From the NCBI GenBank assembly GCA_964462685.1, contig CAYWYR010000014.1:23634-87633 (forward strand): a stretch of 64,000 bases of DNA. The letters are read 5' to 3'. Source of the stretch: CAYWYR01 sp964462685 (GTDB lineage Bacteria > Bacteroidota > Ignavibacteria > Kapaibacteriales > UBA2268). This document shows positions 26,406 through 34,526 of this stretch, in pieces (position 1 is the first letter of the stretch; the number at the start of each line of letters is the position of its first letter). Both the position numbers and the translations under genes were made by a program. The notes under the pieces were generated by a model that was given only the letters and a program-made list of their open reading frames with translations, was not told the origin of the DNA and searched no databases.

Positions 26406-26708
26406 ATATATAAAATTAGTTATATTAAAGGTAAAAAGGGTGTTTATAGTAGTGATAATCCAACTAATTTCACGAATTTGTGTACAGTCTATCCTAATCC
26501 TGCTCAAGATAAACTAACTGTTAATATTGACGGGCATGGCAGTACTATAAGAACGTCTTTTTCTAGCTTAGATGGACGTATTATCTATGATGGTTTTCAC
26601 AAAGAAGGGTCAGTTATTGATATAGCTAACCTTCCTCATGGAATTTATGTCATATTGATAGATTACAATAACAACACAATCCGTAAGATTGTGTCAATCC
26701 ATAAGTAA
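26406..26708 (+). pseudogene. Orphan T9SS type A sorting domain (remnant of a larger secreted protein)
   Basis: The frame is open from 26406 to 26708, and the only usual start codon is the TTG at 26478. The last 75 residues are a complete Por-type C-terminal domain: VYPNPAQDKLTVNI, SFSSLDGRIIYDG, IDIANLPHGIYVILI, and a basic end, IRKIVSIHK. Such a domain directs a cargo protein through the type IX system and is useless alone. No cargo or signal peptide precedes it, so this is probably the 3' scrap of a surface-protein gene lost beside rsgA. A terminator follows at 26718. Confidence 0.75.
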
Positions 26709-26717
26709 TTCAAGGAC

Positions 26718-26745
26718 AGCCGGTTATGAAAATAGCCGGCTTTTA
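26718..26745 (+). terminator. Terminator after the orphan sorting domain
   Basis: Stem agccggttat / atagccggct (one G-T pair) with a short A-rich loop, followed by TTTT and A/T-rich sequence. Confidence 0.75.
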
Positions 26746-26751
26746 TATAAA

Positions 26752-28847
26752 ATGAAAAAAGCTCTCATAATACTTATAATTGCATACTTGCCTATATCGC
26801 TAATTCCATAGTAGATAGGCAAACACCTAACGTTGGTAATTTTAATACTGTATCACACAGCAACTCCTATAATGCTATTAGCCGTTTCTTCCCAGAATTA
26901 GATCAGATAGTAAGGACTGATGGTAACAAAATGATTATCTACGATATACCAAGTAGATCTATCATATTGAATATATCTGACTCAGGATTTTATTCATACA
27001 ATAGCGAAAGTGGGTTTTATGAAACGTTAGATGGCAAAAATATCAATCCTAAGAATGGAAATGTACAGTCTAGCAATAGAACTCCGAATACTCTGCCTAT
27101 TGGTAAAAACAGATATATCAGAAATTATGACTCTTCAACACCTACACATTTGATCCTCTTGGATGATATGGGTAATATACTGAAACATTATAATAATATT
27201 GATCTTTATGATGTATTTTTATTTGGCAATGGTACATTTACTTATGCAAAAGAGCAAAATTTGTATGCTGTTGATTTTAATAATATTGTAACATATAGAA
27301 ATGCCTATTTTTCTAAACTAATGGTATCTACCTCTTATGACAATGGATTTTATCTTTACCCCAGGGATAGTGACAATCTGAGAGTTTATGTACATGAAAG
27401 TGAGTCTCTGGTACATCCAAACCAACAGAACAATTTCAATGCAGAGTTATTCGATAATAAACTGTATACGACAAGCTATTACTATAAGGATTACGATGGT
27501 TTCGCACTTTCAGACAGTACTATTTTATATATCCGAAATTTACAATAAAACGTTGTTTCAAGAATTTCATTACCAATAAAAGGTGGCAGTCATGTTTTTG
27601 TTGACAGCGATTATATTTACATATATGGTCTAGATGGCAAAATCCATCTTCTTGATCATGATTATAAATTAGTAGATTTCTTTCCTAAGGTAACAAACAG
27701 AATAGTAGCTTACGAGAAACTAAACAACAATACGAGTATATATTTTGAGGATTCTTATGGTCATAAGGATAACTACTTTTACTTAGTGATAAAGCATAGT
27801 GACAAAAAGGATTACATTATTGATTTATATCATAATTATCGTTTTGATGACTATACAGATGAACAAGTAGAACCATCTTACAGTATTGTAGATAATTTCA
27901 TTTACACTTATCATTTACAATTAAACCCTGACACGTTAGAAAAGACTCAGACTTTTCTTTCTTCAATCGATATCAATACTGGTGAGCGGAAAACGCTAAT
28001 CAGAGATAAAAGAATTTTTGATTTTTCGGTCAAGAATGATACTATATTTTATTTGGCCTATGAATATTCGAATGTTTCATTTGACCCTTACATAGGATGT
28101 TATGATATTAATACTTCTGTAGACAAGATACTTTATGATATCAATAGTATAGAATATTTACATCACTTGCAATCTGATTTAACAAATAATCTATATTCCA
28201 TGAATTGGGATAATGTTTATATATTAAATCAGGATACTCAAGAACAGGTTGCATCTATAGACTTCACAACCAATGGTTATACGAGTTTATACAATATAGA
28301 TGGTAATGAAAATTATATACTCAGTACAAGTTCAACTGTAAATTTAATATCTAAAATAACTTTAGAAAACTACTCTTTTAGTTTAGATAGTAATAAAGAT
28401 ATAATTGGTGCAAGATTCATTCATCAAAATACAATTGCAATTTTAACTCAAGATTATGAATTACTTATTTATAGTTATTCTGAAGACACAATCAATAAAT
28501 CTATCGATTACGGATTTATTAAATCTTTTTATCTCGGAATGAATAGTCAGGGTTTTGAATGCTTATCGATGAGAGTAAATGAAAATTATTTAAACCTCAC
28601 TTTTTTTCTTGAGGGCAGATCAAATGGAACTCATAAAGATAATTTTACATTCAATATTCCTGTTGATAATATTCTAAGCTCTGTTTCTATAAATACAAAT
28701 GACAAGGATTATCAGTATTCAAAGTTCTACGTTTATGATTTGAATGGCAGGTTTATAAACACTATTTCCTACAATCAAATCAAAGAATATGATTCGAAAA
28801 GATATTTCATTGTAGACTCTGAGAGTAATGAATTAATACTAAAGTAG
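26752..28847 (+). pseudogene. Secreted beta-propeller-like protein, broken by a frameshift and a nonsense codon
   Basis: An ATG at 26752 opens a signal peptide (MKKALIILIIAYL) that runs into TAG at 26809. The +2 frame continues smoothly (ANSIVDRQTPNVGNF), so one frameshift lies in about 26780-26810. That frame is then open to 28847 except for a single in-frame TAA at 27546-27548, between LYIRNLQ and NVVSRISLPI. The two ORFs at 26931 and 27786 are therefore pieces of one gene of about 690 codons. Repeated short units (YDINTSVDKILYDIN, NVYILNQDTQEQVAS) suggest a beta-propeller, and the end (FYVYDLNGRFINTIS) resembles a T9SS sorting domain. Base composition is clearly more AT-rich than in neighbouring core genes. 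Confidence 0.72.
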
Positions 28848-29114
28848 CCTCTAATATTATGTGCTAGTAATGTATCATCTAGTATTCTTATATTGGAATG
28901 TAGTTATCTGCATATCAATCATATTATTTGAATATCTGTTATAAAACATAAATTCCACATCTGTTTATACAATGGGGAATATCTTTGTTATTTGAAAGGA
29001 TAAGTTTCATATAAATGTTCTACAATAAAGTAGTACTCATACTATACACCAGATGAATATTAGGTATCTTTAATCATAAACCTGTTATCTGTGTGTTATA
29101 ATTTAACAAATCTA

Positions 29115-29333
29115 TCAGGTCATTTTCTGAAAGATATTATCTGATAGTTTTATCCATTTTCCATTAGTATTTAATACCTCCATTCTTACAGTTGGCCTAT
29201 ATTTCTTAAAAAGCTCTAATAATTCATACACCTCAATAAGCTCATAGCTAAAGATAAATGGTTCATCATCATAATACAATGTGTACTTTATGTAATTCAT
29301 ATCTCTGTCAGGCAGTTTATCCATATTTTTCAT
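29115..29333 (-). CDS. Small hypothetical protein
   Basis: 72 aa from ATG 29333, preceded directly by AAGG; a TTG eight codons earlier lies inside the hairpin at 29344-29375 and is unlikely. Charged and beta-rich: YIKYTLYYDDEPFIFSYELIEVYELLELFKKYRP, then VRMEVLNTNGKWIKLSD. No signal or membrane segment. Last gene of the minus-strand accessory cluster. No family recognised. Confidence 0.5.
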   Translation of the reverse strand: MKNMDKLPDRDMNYIKYTLYYDDEPFIFSYELIEVYELLELFKKYRPTVRMEVLNTNGKWIKLSDNIFQKMT

Positions 29334-29343
29334 CCTTATATAT

Positions 29344-29375
29344 AAGGCCTTACTCAAAGTTTTAAGTAAGGCCTT
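29344..29375. promoter_or_regulatory. Perfect 11-bp hairpin inside the accessory operon
   Basis: aaggccttact and agtaaggcctt are perfect complements with a 10-base loop. It lies between the stop of the 131-aa gene and the next ATG. No T tract follows on the minus strand, so it looks more like an mRNA processing or attenuation element than a plain terminator. Confidence 0.45.
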
Positions 29376-29390
29376 GATGACTCAATAAGT

Positions 29391-29786
29391 TTATTTAAAC
29401 AATGAGATATTGGCTTTAAGTCTCTCTATCTTTGTCTGCTTCCTTCCAAATATATCTGAGAACAAGGGGTAGCGAGATGATACCACTAATGAGGTGGTGT
29501 CTTCTTCTCCTTTCTTTATCATATAAAAATGGCCGAAGTCCCAAAGATTAGCACTATCGGAAAATATAAGTTTATCACCTAAATGCTGTTCCAGTTTATA
29601 AAGCCCGGATAAGGCCATTTGTTTAATCGTTTTTTCGATTGAAGAATATGAATCTCTATTATTCTCAAGCTCTATTTCCAAAGAATTGATCTTTTTGATC
29701 CTCTTTAGATTAGACCTGGCTGATAAAACCCACATCAATACTGCCAGGTATAGAGCTGCTATTAGTACAAAAATGTATGAACTCAT
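29391..29786 (-). CDS. One-TM hypothetical protein, paralogue of the 30747 gene
   Basis: 131 aa. N-terminal membrane segment (YIFVLIAALYLAVLMWVL) followed by a charged helix and a small cytoplasmic or periplasmic domain: MALSGLYKLEQHLGDKLIFSD, then LWDFGHFYMIKKG, then TSLVVSSRYPLFSD. The same pattern (NGIYKL, IIISD, MDFGYIYSLSKAG, HRYPITFF) occurs in the product at 30747-31133, so the two are diverged duplicates. Its ATG overlaps the lipoprotein stop as ATGA. Function unknown; family new to me. Confidence 0.62.
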   Translation of the reverse strand: MSSYIFVLIAALYLAVLMWVLSARSNLKRIKKINSLEIELENNRDSYSSIEKTIKQMALSGLYKLEQHLGDKLIFSDSANLWDFGHFYMIKKGEEDTTSLVVSSRYPLFSDIFGRKQTKIERLKANISLFK

Positions 29787-30658
29787 TGTGCCCCCTCATA
29801 CCATATAGATTCTGGATATTCCGCACCGACCAACATAGATCTTCCATTTGATTGATCTTCCATTTCTGCTGCGGAAGCTATCGTTGCAACCGTTACACCG
29901 AATAACGGCCCTAAACCTAATCCTATCGCAAGCCCTGCGAGATCAGCTGCTGCAACAGCCTGTTCAGGAGACAAATATTGAATATCGTTGACTTGGTTCG
30001 GGTCTGTGTTATCGGTAGCTACATCTTTCCAAAAAGTCTCTGAATATCTATATAATGCAATAAACTGGTTCATTTGAGTATTATTCCAGTTATTGGAAAC
30101 ACTGACGGTTTCCATATTGGATATAATTGATTCAACCGAATCAGAAACCGAAGCGTTGGTTGGATATATCTGCTGGGCGTAAGAATAGACAGTACTATCG
30201 ATTGCCCCTATATTGCTGTCCGCATATTCAATAGCCCCCCTATAATCTTTAATGATCTTATAGTAGGTCTTTCCATTGATAGTATCTATACTACCTATCC
30301 CATTCATAAGATCATGGTGTTCTACTAGAACATCGTCAAGCTGTGTCTGTGTATAACCTAACGTATCCACAAAATACTCTGCTATTGAATTGACTATGTT
30401 ATGATAACAGCTGTCAGTAAGGTATGCTGTACTATTGTGAAGCAAAAATCTATCATGGACATTGAGTTGCCTATCTCTATAATAAAAATTTAGAGCAGTA
30501 TTATGATAGATACCTATTATAGTATCCGGGTTAGGTACTGAGTATAGGGGTAAAGATGATGTTGTGCGAGCGGCTGATAAATCATTCGGTGATGTCACTT
30601 CTTCGCATCCGAATAATATAGGCATAGCTATCGCTATGGCGATGATAATTCTTTTCAT
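29783..30658 (-). CDS. Lipoprotein with a Gly/Ala-rich C-terminal hydrophobic segment
   Basis: 291 aa from ATG 30658, start of the lipoprotein signal MKRIIIAIAIAMPILFGC (Cys18). The mature part is soluble, rich in Ser, Asp, Tyr and Asn. Near the C-terminus, after SPEQAVAAADL, comes a stretch of about 30 residues (AGLAIGLGLGPLFGVTVATI) resembling a membrane-active glycine-zipper segment. Then follows a short tail. It lies between the two one-TM paralogues in one operon and overlaps the next gene by four bases. No family recognised. Export and lipidation are seen; a toxic or pore role for the tail is speculation. Confidence 0.65.
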   Translation of the reverse strand: MKRIIIAIAIAMPILFGCEEVTSPNDLSAARTTSSLPLYSVPNPDTIIGIYHNTALNFYYRDRQLNVHDRFLLHNSTAYLTDSCYHNIVNSIAEYFVDTLGYTQTQLDDVLVEHHDLMNGIGSIDTINGKTYYKIIKDYRGAIEYADSNIGAIDSTVYSYAQQIYPTNASVSDSVESIISNMETVSVSNNWNNTQMNQFIALYRYSETFWKDVATDNTDPNQVNDIQYLSPEQAVAAADLAGLAIGLGLGPLFGVTVATIASAAEMEDQSNGRSMLVGAEYPESIWYEGAQ

Positions 30659-30746
30659 TATATCCTTGTTAATTTGTTTGAAGATTAACAAGCTCCTTTT
30701 ATTTCCTAATATAGAGAAAGAGCAGATATAATACAAATATTACTTA

Positions 30747-31133
30747 TCATAACAAATCTAAATGGTTGGATCTAAGTTGGTGAACCTTGTGAACTTTCTC
30801 ACTTTTGGTAAAGAAAGTTATAGGGTATCGGTGGGTAATTTTTAAAGTTATGTCACTTCCGGCTTTACTTAAACTATAGATATATCCGAAATCCATAGCT
30901 GATATCTTATCAGAAATTATGATATTGTTTGGAGAAATATGATGTAATTTATAAATACCGTTTGTAGTTAGTATTTTAATTCTTTTATTAATATGATCGA
31001 AATCTTGTTCGAATAAAAACACCCTAGCGTCTTTATTATCTCTAATTCTCTTTAAGCTGAGTGAGTCAGATAAAAGGTACTTAATCAGATAAAGAACAAT
31101 TACAATTAACGGCAAGAATAATATAGTTGGCAT
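30747..31133 (-). CDS. One-TM hypothetical protein, paralogue of the 29391 gene
   Basis: 128 aa. N-terminal membrane segment (ILFLPLIVIVLYLIKYLL), a charged helix, then the domain shared with the 29391 product (GIYKLHHISPNNIIISD, AMDFGYIYSL, ITHRYPITFFTKSEKVHK). It begins 13 bases after the HTH gene upstream, which puts it in the same operon. Function unknown. Confidence 0.62.
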   Translation of the reverse strand: MPTILFLPLIVIVLYLIKYLLSDSLSLKRIRDNKDARVFLFEQDFDHINKRIKILTTNGIYKLHHISPNNIIISDKISAMDFGYIYSLSKAGSDITLKITHRYPITFFTKSEKVHKVHQLRSNHLDLL

Positions 31134-31146
31134 TACTGATTTTTAG

Positions 31147-31608
31147 TTATAGTTTTTTGAATATTTGGTCGAATTGCTTATCGTTAAAGTACTGGATACT
31201 GTCACCTACGTGAACCTTGAAGACCTTTTGCGTTGCTCCAGAAAAGTTACAAATGGACAGCAGCTCCTCCCAAGTCTCTTCATCAGTATCCAATACATCA
31301 TATTCTTTATATTTGATGATATCTTTCCTGAATACCGCACTGGAGTCAGAACTGTTAACAGTATCCTTGAGGAATACCGGTCTTGTACCGTAGAGTATAT
31401 ATTCGGGATTAATACCGTACAATTTCCTCAGTTCGAACAAGATTTTTTTCCCAACCGGCTTTTTCTGAGACTTGTACGATGAGAAAGTACCGGGGTGTTT
31501 TCCCATGTCGGTAGCCATAGCTCCAAGTGTACCAAAGATAGACATGGCTACTTCTTCAAGCCTGTCGTAAATTATATCCCAACTATCAGATGATTTTTTT
31601 AATAGCAT
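31147..31608 (-). CDS. HTH regulator (CI/S24-like N-terminal domain), paralogue of the 31938 gene
   Basis: 153 aa. N-terminal helix-turn-helix: LGAMATDMGKHPGTFSSYK, then FELRKLYGINPEYILYGTRPVF, the wording typical of phage-type repressors (INPxWLLxGxGP). The C-terminal 70 residues (DVLDTDEETWEELLSICN, then VGDSIQYFNDKQFDQIFKKL) are not the peptidase S24 domain, so there is no self-cleavage. A paralogue lies just upstream at 31938. The promoter region has an inverted repeat at 31636-31664. Confidence 0.72.
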   Translation of the reverse strand: MLLKKSSDSWDIIYDRLEEVAMSIFGTLGAMATDMGKHPGTFSSYKSQKKPVGKKILFELRKLYGINPEYILYGTRPVFLKDTVNSSDSSAVFRKDIIKYKEYDVLDTDEETWEELLSICNFSGATQKVFKVHVGDSIQYFNDKQFDQIFKKL

Positions 31609-31635
31609 AATATTATATAATTATAGTTTCTTTGT

Positions 31636-31664
31636 GACATATTACATATAACATATTATATGTC
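31636..31664 (-). promoter_or_regulatory. Inverted repeat upstream of the HTH gene
   Basis: gacatat (31636-31642) and atatgtc (31658-31664) are perfect complements with a 15-base spacer, 28 bp upstream of the start codon. A possible operator for the HTH protein; the region is very AT-rich, so chance is possible. Confidence 0.35.
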
Positions 31665-31754
31665 TGTTTTTCAGATATTGCTTGTAATTCAAACCTAACT
31701 GAGATAATGAATATTTAAGCAATATTTGATTTTAGATTATAAGTTTTCGTATGG

Positions 31755-31902
31755 TTCTATTCCTATAATATCGACCAGTACAAAAACTATTGAAATTTTC
31801 CATGTTTACCAAAGTTCACAAGCCAGGCTGTGCTATACTATCGGCATTAGAATCGTAAGATATAGACCCCGAGATGTATTCCAGCTACCTAAGCTTTTTG
31901 GT
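31755..31902 (+). pseudogene. Decayed copy of the 3' end of rsgA
   Basis: The block from 31814 to 31901 aligns without gaps to 26125-26212 of rsgA with 12 mismatches in 88 bases (86%), in the same orientation. Upstream, 31755-31813 still aligns (YSYNIDQYKNY against YFHDFDEYKEH) but with a one-base deletion and a TGA. The copy also has a TAA in ALES*DIDPE. It keeps KVHKPGCAIL, the last zinc-finger residues. It lies between the two HTH paralogues, on the far side of the accessory block. Confidence 0.9.
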
Positions 31903-31937
31903 TTATTCAAAGTTGCGAATCATATGCATACCTAGAC

Positions 31938-32405
31938 TCACGACTGCAAAATTTTATATTTCTTGTTGAACTGTCTATCCGAGTAGTAATATAATGTTTC
32001 CCCGTCTATTACTTTATATATGGTTTTTTCTTTATCTGAAATTCCGTTTTCAAATAACATCTTCTCCCACACATGTTCATCTGTATCTGACTTGTGTATT
32101 TCTACATATCTCAATATATTTTTAGGCAGTACAGCTAACTTCTCATCATGGCCAAAAGCTTTATCCTGAAGGAATATAGGTTTATCACCATAAAGTATAT
32201 AGTCGGTATTTATGTTGAATTTGTTCTTAAGATCGATAAGCATTTTCATGCCTACCTGCTTTTTCTGAGACTTATATGATGAAAATGTTGCAGGATGCCT
32301 ACCCATATTGACGGCCATAGCACTCAAGGAACCGAAGGTTGTCTTAGCGACATCCTCAAGCCTTTTGAACATTATTTCCCATTCATCTGTTTTTCTATCC
32401 AGCAT
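31938..32405 (-). CDS. HTH regulator, paralogue of the 31147 gene
   Basis: 155 aa from ATG 32405; a TTG two codons earlier is less likely. Same plan as the 31147 product: LSAMAVNMGRHPATFSSYK, then KNKFNINTDYILYGDKPIFL, then a C-terminal domain with SDTDEHVWEKMLF and YYYSDRQFNKKYKI. The SSYKSQKK recognition-helix end is identical in both, so they may bind similar sites. It stands alone; the rsgA fragment separates it from the second copy. Confidence 0.72.
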   Translation of the reverse strand: MLDRKTDEWEIMFKRLEDVAKTTFGSLSAMAVNMGRHPATFSSYKSQKKQVGMKMLIDLKNKFNINTDYILYGDKPIFLQDKAFGHDEKLAVLPKNILRYVEIHKSDTDEHVWEKMLFENGISDKEKTIYKVIDGETLYYYSDRQFNKKYKILQS

Positions 32406-32414
32406 ATACAATAT

Positions 32415-32431
32415 AAATATACGATATATTT
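32415..32431 (-). promoter_or_regulatory. Small palindrome in front of the HTH gene
   Basis: aaatata-cga-tatattt, perfect 7-bp arms, 10 bp upstream of the ATG. A possible autoregulatory site; weak because of the A/T content. Confidence 0.3.
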
Positions 32432-32528
32432 AGTGAATTATCTATATATTTTGACAATTCGTTTTGAGATTATAGGGTTATAGATATGATATCACTTAGT
32501 CCTATCTTTCTAAAAAAATATATAAAAG

Positions 32529-34349
32529 TCAGTTAGTTGAAAGCATATATGTGGTTGACGCCGCAGGGGTTGATACATTTACAAATATGCTTTGGCCAGC
32601 ATATCTTAATAGGTCAATTTCCATATTCGATAATTTATCTTTTGTTCCTTCTATCGTGTGAGAGCCGATGGTTCTTCCTGTTATATCATGTACAAGTACC
32701 GTGTGCAAAGTACTTTCCTGTATCATAAACCCTAAGTGTAGTCTGTTTGAGCTTATATAAGAACTCTGAAGATTGAATGCCGCTGATGGTTCAATAAGCC
32801 TTGCGCCAGGTTCCTTACATATCCCGTCAACGTTTAACTCAGCATTCCGGACTGAAAAAAACTCGTCGTAATCGCTACAGATCACTTGGGCGTCGAAAAG
32901 CTCTAAGCGGCTGTTTTCAGATAGCCCGAGGAGCACTTTGAAAGGTATTTCGGTTTCACCGTTCAAAGGTATTGTAACTGGATATGAAGCCAAACCGTCA
33001 GCCTCAACTGTATATGGTATATCAGCATTATGCAGAACGGTATAGTCGTACAGCAGCATCGCCTCGATTTCCTCAAAACCACAATCTATAAACTGTTGAG
33101 ATACAGTACTGCCAAAAGTAATTGTTGTCCGGTCGGAAATAGAGACATTGATATCGTTCACATATACCTCTGCATCACCTTCTATACCATCTACATTATA
33201 AGTAAGCTCACGGGTACAGTTAAGGTTGTCTTCGGTGATAAGCAAGCGATAATTGCCCGGTTGGTTGATATTCAGAACGCTTTCTGTAGGGTTTTGCAGT
33301 TGCACTTCAGGATCATCAGCTGACCATAGGTAAGAGAAATTTCCCACTGGCATATTATCAGGTATTTCAAGAATGGCATCTTCGCAAGGGCATAGGCTTG
33401 GGGCTGGCAGAGTGGAACCTATCTCGAGCTGTTCCGGAAACCTGAATACGTTGATATCGAAAGTGTCGTACTCAAAACAGCCTATCCAGCTTTCGATTTC
33501 AACAAAAACACGCTCATTGTTCAGGGGTGTATAACCTGTGATCTCGTTTCCAGTAAAGATGCCTCCATCTTCAAACTCCCATGTGATATCTACCGAACCG
33601 TCTGTATCAAATGTTTCTTTTAATATGCTGGGTATCGTTTCGCCTTCGCAAATTGATATATCATCAATATCATTATCTTTCAGTTCGCAGTACTGGTACA
33701 GTTCAAATCCCCATATCGATATATCATTGCCGACAATAGAAAACTGATTTATACCTACCGAGTCAGGATATTTGAAAACAGCGTTATTATAAAGTGATAA
33801 TGTTATCTGAGACCTGTTACCGGAATTGAAACTATGCATCTCAGTAAAAAAAACGCAGTTTGAATTCGGGTTTATAACATTTGTCGGCGGCATAAATTCG
33901 ATACCGTCGATTTCCGCTGATAAACTCGGTATTTGATCTGGCCATGCCACATCAGGGTTCATATAGTTGAATGATAGTTCGTATTGCCTGTTAGGATTTA
34001 CTTCGATAACATATTCTATAAGCAGGAATCTTTCTCTCGGGTCGCTTTCGGGTACTGGAATGCCATCAATTACCATTATATTCTGCCCGAACTCACAAGA
34101 TAAATAGTTTAAGTTTTTATCATTATTGTTCAGAACGATATTATAGGAACCGAACTGGTTTTCCTGAGCTGAATAGGGTACATCGGTATTGAATATTGGA
34201 TTGTTGGATGTCCAGCTCTCAAACCCTGGATCAGGTATAAAATTGAACGGGGCAAGAGTCTGGGAAACCAATTTCCCATTACTCACAATAGCGAGCAATA
34301 TCATAAAAGGAAAGGCTGTTTTAGACTTCAGTATACCGTGAAACATCAT
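32529..34349 (-). CDS. Secreted surface protein with T9SS-like C-terminal domain
   Basis: 606 aa from ATG 34349 (a second ATG follows at once; a TTG 7 codons earlier is less likely). Signal peptide FPFMILLAIVSNGKLVSQ. The first 200 residues resemble a carbohydrate-binding-like jelly roll (FIPDPGFESWTSNNP, NRQYELSFNYMNPD). Then come PKD/Ig-like segments: ICEGETIPSILKETFDTDG, PEQLEIGSTLPAPSLCPC, GNFSYLWSADDPEV, PGNYRLLITEDNLNC. The last 70 residues (LHTVLVHDITGRTIGSHTIEG, then SIFVNVSTPAASTTYMLS) have the sorting-domain pattern. Likely cell-surface or secreted; function unknown. Confidence 0.75.
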   Translation of the reverse strand: MMFHGILKSKTAFPFMILLAIVSNGKLVSQTLAPFNFIPDPGFESWTSNNPIFNTDVPYSAQENQFGSYNIVLNNNDKNLNYLSCEFGQNIMVIDGIPVPESDPRERFLLIEYVIEVNPNRQYELSFNYMNPDVAWPDQIPSLSAEIDGIEFMPPTNVINPNSNCVFFTEMHSFNSGNRSQITLSLYNNAVFKYPDSVGINQFSIVGNDISIWGFELYQYCELKDNDIDDISICEGETIPSILKETFDTDGSVDITWEFEDGGIFTGNEITGYTPLNNERVFVEIESWIGCFEYDTFDINVFRFPEQLEIGSTLPAPSLCPCEDAILEIPDNMPVGNFSYLWSADDPEVQLQNPTESVLNINQPGNYRLLITEDNLNCTRELTYNVDGIEGDAEVYVNDINVSISDRTTITFGSTVSQQFIDCGFEEIEAMLLYDYTVLHNADIPYTVEADGLASYPVTIPLNGETEIPFKVLLGLSENSRLELFDAQVICSDYDEFFSVRNAELNVDGICKEPGARLIEPSAAFNLQSSYISSNRLHLGFMIQESTLHTVLVHDITGRTIGSHTIEGTKDKLSNMEIDLLRYAGQSIFVNVSTPAASTTYMLSTN

Positions 34350-34526
34350 AGTTGAAAAATTGTTGGGCAAACACTATAAAGGTAAAATATCTTTATATCC
34401 ACTCAAATCCAAACATGAAACGAAATCTATATTATATGTTGTTGGTAATCTATATAGGGAAACGAAACAATATTTTCCTAAATTTGAAGTATTAAGTAAT
34501 CATAACTAACTAAAAAGATTTTATCT

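Noticed and set aside
26931..28847. Two separate hypothetical genes at 26931-27548 and 27786-28847
   Set aside because: Both are in the same frame, the 237 bases between them are open except for one TAA, and the reading continues smoothly. They are one broken gene.
31726..31935. A 69-residue plus-strand ORF
   Set aside because: It lies across the decayed rsgA copy in a different frame from the rsgA-like reading, so it is a chance ORF.
26227..32431. Active mobile element or prophage
   Set aside because: No integrase, transposase, phage structural or replication gene is visible between the rsgA copies, and the repeat ends are decayed. Only an old insertion can be argued.
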